The notes under the pieces are model-generated. The model made no database searches and had not been told where the DNA came from. It saw only the letters and a program-made list of their open reading frames with translations. Made by a program: the position numbers and the translations under genes. Shown one piece after another: positions 28,701 to 40,700 of a stretch of 64,000 nucleotides of DNA; within the stretch, counting starts at the first letter, position 1; each line of letters starts with the position of its first letter. The DNA comes from Halichoerus grypus (lineage: Eukaryota > Chordata > Mammalia > Carnivora > Phocidae), in contig NC_135717.1 in NCBI RefSeq assembly GCF_964656455.1, forward strand, positions 16,014,775-16,078,774, read 5' to 3'.

Positions 28701-31700
28701 CACTTTGAAAAATGTCATTGGAATTTTGATTGGGATATTATAGATTGCTCTGGGTAGCATAGACATTTTAACAATGTTTATTCTTCCGATCCATGAGCAT
28801 GAAATGTTTTTCCATCTTTTTGTGTCTTCTTCAATTTCTTTCATGAGTGTTCTGTAGTTCCTAGAGTATTGATCCTTTACCTCTTTGGTTAGGTTTATTC
28901 CGAGGTATCTTATGGTTTTTGGTGCTATTGTAAATGGAATCATTTCTCTAATTTCTCTTTCTACAGTTGCATTGTTAGTGTATAAGAAAGCAACTGATTT
29001 CTGTGCATTGATTTTGTATCCTGCCACATTACTGAATTGCTGTATGAGTTCCAGTAATTTGGGGGTGGAGTCTTTGGGTTTTCCACATAAAGTATCATGT
29101 CATCTGCGAAAAGAGAGAGTTTGACTTCTTCTTTGTCAATTTGAATAACTTTCATTTTTGTTGTTGTTGTTGTCTGATTGCTGTTGCTAAGACTTCTAGT
29201 ACTAAGTTGAACAATAGTGGCGAGAGCGGGCATCCTTGACGTGTTCCTGATCTTAAGGGAAAGACTCTCAGCTTTTCCCCATTGAGGATGATATTTGCTG
29301 TGGGTTTTTCATAGATGGATTTTATGAACTTAAGGAATGTTCCCTCTATCCCTATACTCTGAAGAGTTTTAATCAGGAAAGGATGCTGTGTTTTGTCAAA
29401 TGCTTTTTCTGCATCAATTGAGAGGATCATATGGTTCTTCTCTATCCTCTTATTAATGTGTTCTATCACATTGATTGATTTGCGAATGTTGGACCACCTT
29501 GCATCACGGGGATAAATCCCACTTGGTTGTGGTGGATGATCCTTTTAATGTATTGTTGGATCCTACTAGCTAGGATTTTGTTGAGGATTTTGGAATCCAT
29601 ATTCATCGAATCGTGGATCACCACATCAAAAACTAATGATGTGGCGTATGGTGATTAACATAACATAATAAAATAAAATTTAAAAAAAAGAAATTGAATT
29701 AGTAATCAGAAATCTCCCAACAAACAAGAGTCCTGGGCCAGATGGCTTCCCAGGGGAATTCTACCAGACATTTAGAGAAGAGTTAATACCTATTCTCCTC
29801 TAACTGATCCAAAAAATAGAAAAGGAAGGAAAACTTCCAAACTCATTCTACAAAGCCAGCATTACCTTGATTCCAAAACCAGACGAAGATCCCACTAAAA
29901 AGGAGAATTACAGGTCAATATTCCTAATGAACATGGATGCAAAAATTCTTAATTAAATACTAGCAAATAAAATTCAATAGTCCATTAAAAGAATTATTCC
30001 TCACAATCAAGTGGGCTTTATTCCTGGGCTACAGGGTTGGTTCAATACTTGCAAATCAATTAATGTGATACAGTACATTAATAAAAGAAAGGCTAAGAAC
30101 CTTATGATCCTCTCAATAGATGCAGAAAAAGCATTTGACAAAATTCAGCATCCATTTTTTTTCAGCATCCATTCCTGATAAAAAAAAAAACAGAGATACA
30201 TGGAACATACAAAGTAGAGATACATGGAACATACCTCAACATCATAAAGGCCATATACAAAAGACCCACAGCTAATATCAATCTCTGTGGGGAAAAACTG
30301 AGATCCTTTCCCCTATGGTTAGGAACAAGGTAAGACACTCTCACCATGACTATTTGTTTCTAGTGTTTTGTGGTGTTTTTTTTTTTTACATCCTCTTCAA
30401 TGGAATTTTATTTTTTTAATATTTTATTTAAATGCAATTAGCCAACATATAGTGTGTCATTAGTTTCTGGTGTAGTGTTCAATGATTCATTAGTTGCATA
30501 TAACACCCAGTGCTCATCACATCACGTGCCCTCCTTAATGCCATACCACCCTGAATGCACCCAATCTCATCTCACCATGACTATTTAACATAGTACTGGA
30601 AGTCTTCACCTCAGCAATCGATAACAAAAAGAAATAAAAGGCCTCTACACTGGCAGGGAAGAAGCCAAACTTTCACTATTTGCAGATGACATGATACCAT
30701 GTAGAAAATCCGAAAGAGGGGCGCCTGGGTGGCTCATTCATTAAGCGGTTCAGGTCATGATCCTAGGGTCCGGGGATCGAGCCCCACATCAGGCTCCCTG
30801 CTCAGTGGGAAGCCTGCTTCTCCCTCTCCCACTCTCCCTGCTTGTGTTCCTGCTCTCACTATCTCTCTCTCTCTCTCTGTCAAATAAATAAATAAAATCC
30901 TTAAAAAAAAAAAAAAAAGAAAACCCGAAAGACTCCACCAAAAAATTGCTAGAGGTAACACATGAATTCTGCAAAGTTGAAGAACATAAAATCAATGTGC
31001 AGAAATCTGTTGCATTTCTATACACTAATAATGAAGCAGCAGAAAGAGAAATAAAGGAATTGATCCCATTCGCAATTGCACCAAAAACAATAAGATACTT
31101 AGGAATAAACCTAACTAAAGAGGTAGAAGATCTATACTCTGAAAACTATAGAACACTTATGAAAGAAACTGAGGAAGACACAAAGAAATGGAAAAGTATT
31201 CTATGCTTATGGATTGGAAGAACAAACATTGTTAAAATTTCTATACACCCAAAGCAATCTACACATTTAATGCAATCCTATCAAAATACCACCAGCATTC
31301 TTCACAGAGCTAGAGCAAATAATCCTAAAATTTGTATGGAACCAGGAAAGATCCTGAATAGCCAAAGCAATCCTGAAAAAGAAAAACAAAACTGGAGGCA
31401 TCACGATTCCAGATTTCAAGCTATAATACAAAGTTGTAGTGATCAAGACACTATGGTACTGGCACAAAAACAGACACATAGATCACTGGAAAAGAATAGA
31501 GAACCCAGAAATGGACCCACAACTATAAGGTTAACTAATCTTCGACAAAACAGGAAAGAATATCTAATGGAAAAAAGACAGTGTCTTCAATAAATGGTCC
31601 TGGGAAAAGTGGACAGCAACATGCAGAAGAATGAAACTGCACCACTTTCTTACATCATACACAATAAACTCAAAATGGATGAAAGACCTAAATGTGAGAC

Positions 31701-34700
31701 AAGAAACCATCAAAATCCTAGAGAAGAACACAGGCAGCAACCTCTTTGACCTCAGCCATAACAACTTACTAGACATGTGGCCAGAGGCAAGGGAATCAAA
31801 AGCAAAAATGAACTATTGGGACTTCATCAAGATAAAAAGTTTCTGCACAGCAAAGGAAACAATCAACAAAATTGAAAGGCAGCCTATGGAATAGAAGATA
31901 TTTGCAAATGACATATCTGATAAAGGGTTAGTTTCCAAAATCTATAAAGAACTTATAAACTCAACACCCAAAAAATAAATAATCCAATCAAGAAATGGGC
32001 AGAAGACATGAATAGACACTTTTCCAAAGAAGACAGTTGGTTAACAGACACACTACATCAAAAACTAATGATGTACTATATGCTGGCTAACTGAACATTA
32101 AAAAAGAAAGAAAGAAAATATGCTCAACATCACTCAGCATCAGGGAAATACAAATCAAAACTATGATGATGTACTGTTCAACAATTCATTAGTTGTGTAT
32201 AACACCCAGTGTTCATCACAACACATGCCCTCCTTAATACCCATCACTCAGCTACCCCATCCTCCCACCCCCCTCCCTTCTGTAATCCTCAGTTTGTTTC
32301 CCAGAGTCCAGAGTCTCTCATGGTTTGTCTCCCTCTCTGATTTCTATATGCTGGCTAACTGAACATAATTAAAAAAACAAAAACAAAAACAAAACATGAT
32401 GAGATACCACCTCACACCTGTCAGAATGGCTAAAATTAACAACACAAGAAACAATAGGTGTTGGCAAGGATGCAGAGAAAGGAGAACCCTCTTGCACTGT
32501 TGGTGGGAATGCAAACTGGTGCAGCCACTCTGGAAAACAGTATGGAGGTTCCTCAAAAAGTGAAAAATAGAAATACCCTCTGATCCAGCAATTGCACTAC
32601 TAGGTCTTTACCTAAATAATACAAAAATACAGATTCAAAGGGGTACATGCACCCTGATGTTTATAGCAGCATTATCAGCAATAGCCAAACTATGGAGAGA
32701 GTCCTAATGTCCATCAACTGATGAATGGATAAAGAAGATGTGGAATGGAATGGTCCTGGGAAATGGAATATTACTCAGCCATCAAAAAGAATGAAATCTT
32801 GCCATTTGCCACAACAATGGTTGGAGCTAGATTGTATCATGCTAAGTGAAATAAGTCAGAGAAAGACAAATACCTATACCAATGATTTCACTCATATGTG
32901 GAATTTGAGAAACAGAACAGATTAACATATTGGAAAGCAGGGGAAAAGGACAGAGGGAAACAAACCATGAGAGACTCTTAACAAGAGAGAACAAACTGAG
33001 GGTTGATGGAGGGAGGTGGGTGGGGAATGGGCTAGATGGATGATGGGTATTAAGGAGGGCATTTGTTATGATTAGCACTGAGTGTTGTAAGTAATTAACC
33101 ACTGGATTCTACTCCTGAATACAATATTGCACTGTATGTTAACTAACTAAAATTTAAATTAAAGAATTTTTTAATTAAAATAGAATAAAATAAAATGATC
33201 AATATGATGTTATGGGACAAAACATATCTGGACATTCAAAAGAAACTTCAAAGCTGGAGAGTGCATTGGGAATGCCTTTCAAAAATTGTTTAAAACCGCC
33301 TTTAAAGATTTTAACAGCAGAGACAAATGCAAGAAATAAAAGAGAACCAGAAAATGAAAACAGCAGGTTGCCTTGTTAGCTGCTGCCTTAACTCAAGGAA
33401 AGCTAATACCAGGCCAAGGACCACTAGAGGATGAGATCGACACCAGGTAAGAAATTCAGGTTTCTTGGACCCTGAAGGATACCCCGATTTAGGGTCTCAT
33501 TAATGTGCCTATTGTAAAAGAAGAGGGCCATTGGAAAAGAGAACGCCCCAGGCTCATGAGGTCTCTTGAGGACAGAGTCCCATAATGCCCAACAGATGCC
33601 TGACTTGGTTGATAGTCACCAAGAATGAAGGGGCCCAAGGGTTCCTTTAAACCTTGTAAAGCCTGTCGTCATATCCCACAAGGAACCTGAGTAACAATGG
33701 CAATTGGAAATAAACTCATAGACTTTTTGGTTAATACCAGGGCCACATATTCAGTACTGAACACTTGGCTCTCTCGGCCCACAAATCAAACTATAGCTGT
33801 ACCAGGAGTTTCGGGAGAAGTATTGACTAAAACCTTCCTACAACCACCAGACTGTCAAATGGTACAGACTCACCTTAAACACAGCTTTCAGAATATGCCT
33901 AAATGTCCCATCCCTTTACTGGGATGTGATCTGTTAACTAAACCGAATGCTGAAGACAGTTTTGCAACTGGACACTGGATATAAAGGTACCACCAGAGCA
34001 AGCTTATGCCTTTCAAGCATTGCTACTACATCAAGGTAGAGAAGTTCTATTAGAGCTCCCTGAAGAAATCATCTGAGAGGTTAAGATCAGATGTTTGGGC
34101 AGATGGGAAGCCAGAATGAGCAAAATCAGGGACACTTGTACATGTTAAGTTTTGTGATGGGGTTAAGATTCCAAACCTCAGACATTAAAGAACAAACTAA
34201 AAGAGGAATTCAGCCCTTTGTCTTAGAATTTGGCCTCATCCACCTCTGCCAATCCCCATACAATACCCCTATTTTGCCTGTTCAGATTTAAGGGCCATAA
34301 ACCAAATTGTAGAAGATATCCACCTGGTGGTAACTAATCTATATACTCTCTTAACAACCTTGTCTGGGGAGTTTCAATAGTTTACTGCTCTTGGATTTAA
34401 AAGACACGTTCTTTTAAATCCAAGTTCAGACTCTCAGTTCAGACTCCAAGAAACTGTTTGCATTTGGAAAGACCCTAAGACTAAGAATAAGCAGCAATAT
34501 TGCTGGATGGTCCTTCCCCAAGGCTTTAAGAACTCCCTCGTCATTTGGGGGAAAGTCTTAGTCACGGACTTAAGGCACCTCCAATTATAAGGAGGAACCC
34601 TCCTTCAATATGTAGTTGTTAGGTTGGTTGCCAGTAAGATTAGAGAAGCCTCAGACCAAAATGTGATTTTGACCCTAAACTTTCTGGATAAGTAAGGCCA

Positions 34701-37700
34701 TAAAGTCTCAGAGAAAGGCCCAAATCTCTCAAATATCAGTTAAATATCTGGGCTTCGAACTGTCACAGAGACAAAGGAACCTGCTCCCAACAGGAGGGAA
34801 CATTAGTGAGGGTCACAGTGCTCACTACTAAAAGACAGTTGCATAGATTCCTAGGTATGGCTAGATTTTGCCATATCTGGATTCCTGATTTTGGATCCAT
34901 CACTAAACCCCTCTATGAAATCCTTAAAGGAGGAAACAATGAGCCTCTTGAATGGGCTAGAGAATGCCATAAGGCATTCCAAGTTATTAAAGAAAAGCTA
35001 CTCACAGCTCCTGCTTCAGGCCTTCCAGATAACAGAAAGCCCTTTGATTTCTTTGTCCATGAGAGGCAGGGGATCAGTTTGGGGAGTGCTAACTCAGAAT
35101 CTGGACAACATAAAAAGACTTATTGCCTATTTTTCAAAATAATTAGATCTAATAGCTAATTGTCTGAGAACAATAACAGCCACTTGTCATCAATTACAAG
35201 AAGTAGAAAAATCTGCTTTGGGACCACCTACCACACTGCATACGCCACATAATGTCTCCCCCTACTGGAACAAAAGGGTGGCTACTGGCTCACCTCTAGA
35301 ATATTAGGCAAATAGAATGTCGTATCAGACAATCCCAAAGTTACTTTGAAAGTGGTCTCAACTAATGAATCATTGAACATTATATCAAAAACTAAGCCAG
35401 TGATGGGTATTAAGGAGGGCACATACTGCATGGAGCACTGGGTGTTATACGAAAACAATGAATCATGTATCACATCAAAAACTAATGATGTATTGTATGG
35501 TGATTAACATAACATAATAAAAAAATTTTTTTAATAAAAATTAAATAAATTAAAAATTAAATTAAAAAAACTAATGATGTACTATCCCTTGGCTAATTGA
35601 ATGAATAAAAAAAAGAGTAGTCTCCATCTTGAACCCAGCCACCTTGCTCCCCACCAACACATGACTGTATACAGATAATTAAACAAGTTTATTCCAGCCT
35701 GATTCAATGGATCTGCCATTAGAAAATCATAACCTTGAGATGTTCATAGACGGGAACAGTGCAGTATGGATCAAGGACAATAAAGAACTGGGTACGCAGT
35801 GGTGACCCATCAGCAAACATTAGAAGTAGAAGCCCTCCCACCGGGTATCTCCACTCAGAAAGCTGAAACCATAGCTCTCATAAGAGCCTCCATTTAGGTA
35901 AGGACAAGACGTGACTGTTTTTACTGATTCTAAATATACCTTTTTGGCAGTCCATGCACATGGAGCCATTTGGAAGGAAGGAGGGTTGTTAACTTCAGGA
36001 AATAGGGAAATTAAACAGGCCAAAGAGATTTTAGAAGTACTAGAAGCTGTTTTGGAACTCAAGGAGGTAGCTATTGTCCACTGCTGGGGACACCAGAAAT
36101 TGGACTGATTGCCCAAGAGAACAATCAGGCAGATCAAACTGCCAAATTGGCAGCCCAGATGAAGACTCCAAAACCCTCTATAATGGCTTTAGTACCAGAC
36201 ATAGACTTAACAACATATCAACCCTAATATTCCTCTGAAGACTTAGAAAAGCTAAGGGATGGATATTTGGACATAATGCTGGCACTGAAACTGGTTGGAA
36301 ATATAATGAATAAGGAATAATCTTTATCCTAGGACATCTTATGGAGGGGATAATTAGTGATATTCACCAAAGCACCCATTCTGGGCAAAATGCTGCTCTT
36401 CAGTGGATCCAAAAATATATTATGGATCCAAATATTCAAAGAACTATTTAAAATATGGTCCAAAAATGTGACATTTGTGCTACAAAACAATCCTAGGACT
36501 GAACTTCCACCAGTCCTAAAAGGTATATAAGTTACAGGCACCAAACCTGGAGAAGACTGGTAGAAAGACTTTTCCATGATGCCAAAAACAACAGATAATT
36601 TTCAATATTTGCTAGAATTTGTAGACACATTTACAAGAATGGCTTTTTCATGCCATTCAGAGTTTTCAGAAGCTATCAAAACAATTTAACTTGGGAAAAA
36701 TTCTGGCCAATTGTCCCACTTCAGGTAAGAGTAGCCCCTAAAATTGGGCTTGGTTTAATCCCCTATGAAATGTTTTATGAAGGACACTTTCTACATTCTT
36801 TTCATGGCTTAGAGTTACTGATGGGGCTCATGTTAGGGAATTGGATACTATCAGGTACATTCAATTTTGGGGAAATAGTCTAAGTGCTATACCTAAGTTT
36901 GCTTCTAGCAGGTTGATGCAGTCCACAGATGTACTCTTATACTACTTGAATCCTGAAGACCTGGAGGACCAACTCCAACCTCAGTGGACAGGACCTTATT
37001 AGGTGCTGTTGACCACCATTCTTCAGTGAAACTGAAGGGAATTAAGCCATAGATTTATCACACTCAAATTAAGCTTGTTCCACAAGAATCCACAGGTTTT
37101 CTATGCCCTTTCAGCAAGAACATGGGAAAGAATGCTGCTTGGACCAGCGAACCTGTGACAACCTGAAACTGCTATTTAGGAGAGCTGGTCTGAAGAAAAC
37201 AAAAGTAACAAATAACCTATGACCTATTAATAGTTTATACACTATGAATGTTATTACTTTTTCTGTTTGCATTTTCCTATTGGTTATAACCTCTCAAGCT
37301 TGGAAAGATAATTCTATGATTAGGATTTCTCAAACATTAGCCAAGGCTGGCAATCTTTCTTGCTGTTGGATATGTCACCCTACACCCCATTCAGTCTACA
37401 ACGGCAGTGACCAAATAGTAATGTCTGTAACCAACTTTTCTCTTGTTCCTAATTTTTCAATACATCTAAATTGTTGCATTCCATTAGCTTCTAGTCAGGT
37501 TAATCAAGCCAGCCTCCCTCACTGCTCCCATCCCTTGTTTTCACCTAGCTATCCCAAAACATGGATCTCTCACATTCAGTGATCGGAATCCACCCCAAGA
37601 AGCTTGTAATTCTTATGTTTACAATATAATCATAACAGTTAATAATTTCACCTCTTGTAAACTTAAATGACCCTTTTTCCTTTCTCCACCTTTCAGAGAT

Positions 37701-40700
37701 TTTGGGGAAATATGCTGTTTTAACAAAAGTCACTCATCTTGTCCTGCTCCTCTCTGTACAATACTGCAAACTAAAAGAACTTGACCACATGAGGCCCCCC
37801 CACTCCTTCCTGGATAACCTCTTACCAATTACACCAAACTTAACTATATTCTTCTTGGTTTCAAATGATACTTTCAATGATTCTTCAAAGTGAAAGTATT
37901 AACCCCTATAAATTAAGAGGAGTGCTATGTGAATCCCCATGTTATATTTTTGTCTGTGGATATCAACACTTCCCTTGGTGATATGAATTATTAAATGCCT
38001 GGAACATGGAAGGTACTTGTCTTTTAGGATGTTTGATCATCCTTTTTTTCAAATATAATTCTAATAAAATCAGCCATTGGACCAATACTCTCAACTATTC
38101 TACAGGTTAAAGAGAAATCACAAAATATTATGATTATCTTCCCAGAAATCAAGAAGATGGAATTTGGTACATGTTTGCGAGAACATTACTGCCATGGTGG
38201 GGGATGGCATCATGTGAACATACAATTAAAATTTTTTCAATAACTTTAGGAATTATAGCAAATGAAACTGCCCATGCCAAGCAGCCCAACAAAAGGCCTT
38301 AGACTCTTTGGCCAGAATAGTTTCAGATAATATAATTGCTTTAGATTATATTTTAGCAGAGCAGGATGTTTGTGTAGAAGCTAATTCATCCTGCAGCACA
38401 TATATTAATATTTCCTCAGAAATTGAAGTTTGTCTTCACAAAATAAGAAAATGAGATATGTGTTACAATAAATCTCCCCTGAAGTCAAAGATTCAGATTT
38501 CGACTGGTTTTCAGGGTTATTTTCTTGAATCCTCCAAGAAATTAAGTCAATTTTCCTAGGATTGCTCATATTTGGAATATCCATATTCCTAACTTTGCTA
38601 CTTAATCACAAGATGTGGTATAAAATGTTGAACAAAAACAAAAACCAAAGAAAAATTACAAAAATGGTAATGCAGAATGTTTGCTTACAAACTGGAACAA
38701 AGGAATATTTCCAAATGAGTACAAAAAGTTTCCATTCCTCTAACCTGATCTCCATACTATTTCAGCAGGAATTAGCTAGAGCAGTCATCTTCCCAATTCC
38801 CTCAATAATGAGGAACGATCAAAAGACAGTGGGGAGGATTTGGAACAAGATGGCAGAGGAGTAGGAGACCTAAATTTCGTCTGGTCCCAGGAATTCAGCT
38901 AGATAGGGACCAAACCATTCTGAACACCTATGAACTCAACAGGAGATCGAGGAAAAGAATAGCAGCAACTCTCTGAACAGAAAAGCAAACACTTTCTGGA
39001 AAGTAGGACGTGCAGAGAAGTGAATCTGAGGCAATATTAGGGAAGATAGACAGCGGGGGAGGGGGCCTCCGTCAACCGCTACTGGCAAGTGATAGAGCAG
39101 CAGAGCACAAAATCGGAAATTTTAGAAGTTGGCTCTGCTGAGGGATGTTGCTCCAGTGGCTAAGTGGGGGGTGGAACCCTCGCTGGGACAGTGTGGTCTC
39201 AGGACCCTTGGGGTCACAGGAAGACCAGGGGTGCCTGTGTGTGGCCCCAAGTTCTCGGCTCCTCTGGGGCAGAGATTGGGAGGCTGCCATTTTCACTCTC
39301 GTCCTCCAAAGCTGTACAGAAAGCTTGCAGGGAACAAAAGCTCCTGAGAGCAAACCCGAGCAGATTACTTAACCCGGGCCCGGCAAGGGCAGGGCAATTC
39401 CACCTCCAGCAAAGACATTTGAGAACCACGGCAACAGGCCCCTCCCCCAGAAGATCAGCAAAAACAGCCAGCCAAGACCAAGTTTACCGATCAATGAGAA
39501 TGGCAGAACTCCAGCGCTAGGAGAATACAGCACATAGAATTCATGGCTTTTTCCCCCCTGATTCTTTAGTCTTTCAAAGTTAATTTTTTTAATTTTCCTT
39601 TTTTTCTTTTTCTTTTTTTTGAAATTTACTTTTTCCCTTTTTCAACCAACATCTTATCAATCCGTTTTTTAAAAAATCTTTTTTATTTTTCATTTTTATA
39701 GTCATATTCTATCCCTTCATAGTAGTTAACCTTATTTTTGGCATATATATATATAAGTTGTTCTCTCTTTAAAATTTTGGGTTACAGGAGAGAGGGGAAA
39801 GATGGTGGAGAAGTAGGGGACCCTATTTCAACTGGTCCCTGGAATTGAGCTGGATATCTACCAGACCATTCTGAGCACCCACGAAACCAGCCTGAGATGT
39901 AAGAAGATCTGGATCTCTACAAACAGAATAACGCAGGTGGTTGGTTTTGAGGTAGGAAGCGGGGAGCCGTGATTCCACAGGCAGATATCAGAGGATAAAC
40001 GGCAGCAGGAGGGTGCCTGGCAGTGGGAATCCTGCACCGCTGGTGAGTGACAGCCTCACACGCTGGGGACGGGGCACAGACTCACAGACTGGTAGCAGCA
40101 AGGAAAGGACTTTAGGGCAGCCCCCTGGGGTGGAAACCCTCAGCGGCGGGGTCGCGCCTCCGAACTGGGGGCGGCTAGAGGTTTTAGAAGCACAAAGGAC
40201 AGAGACGTGCCAGGACCTGGAGGCAGGACTGGGAGCGCTTCAGAGAGGCGCACAACCCAGGACGCTGCAGTTTATAGCAGCACGGGCAGAAATGGAGATA
40301 GTGTGGCCTGGAGAGCTCACTGAAGAACAGACTATGATCTCTCTGCTCTGAGGCAGAGGGTTGGAAACAGTCTTTTCTGCTCTGACTCATGGAAGAGACG
40401 TGGAAAGCCGACAGGGAAAGCCGCCAGAGAACAAAAGCCCCCAAAACTGATTCCCGCTGAGCCCATCCCCCGCCACAGGGGGGCAGGGCAACTCCGCCCA
40501 AACAGAGTTGCCTGAGTAACAGCACAGCAGGCTCCTCCCCCAGAAGACAGGCTGGGAAAACAAGAAGCCAGCAACCTTAAGGTCCCAAGAAAACAGGTGC
40601 ATCTTGCTTGGGTTCTGGTCAATAATTTGGACTCTATACATTCCCTCAAACACCCATCAACAGAATGACTAGGAGGAGGAGCCCCCAAAATAGAAAAAAC

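Larger units (their letters stand above)
21346..33178 (+). mobile_element. L1-O: old plus-strand LINE-1 split by many later insertions
   Basis: Collinear L1 pieces are at 21346-21427, 22277-22785 (endonuclease), 28173-28598, 29708-30356, 30574-30716, 30933-32051, 32116-32168 and 32396-33178 (RT to 3' UTR). They are separated by a minus-strand L1, L1-E, a twin-primed L1, a minus L1 scrap, a SINE and two 3'-end scraps. It is the most mutated L1 here; the RT motif at about 30670-30695 still resembles FADD. The tail is at about 33140-33178. Confidence 0.75.
33190..38835 (+). mobile_element. Class I (gamma-like) endogenous retrovirus, internal region
   Basis: Gag end, protease, RT, RNase H, integrase and env remnants lie in retroviral order, all with stops and frameshifts. 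No 5' LTR is visible: L1-O's tail ends at 33178 and gag sequence follows. The 3' LTR is displaced to 52224 by L1-C. It is antisense to ITGAX. Confidence 0.85.

Noticed and set aside
30717..30800. tRNA gene suggested by the SINE heads
   Set aside because: The tRNA-Lys-derived heads with A/B-box-like motifs are CAN-SINEs with A-tails and target copies, not folded tRNA genes.
39129..39520. GC-rich overlapping plus-strand ORFs of 72-118 codons
   Set aside because: They lie in the L1-C 5' UTR. Similar GC-rich shadows recur in the 5' UTRs of L1-A, B and D without a conserved frame.
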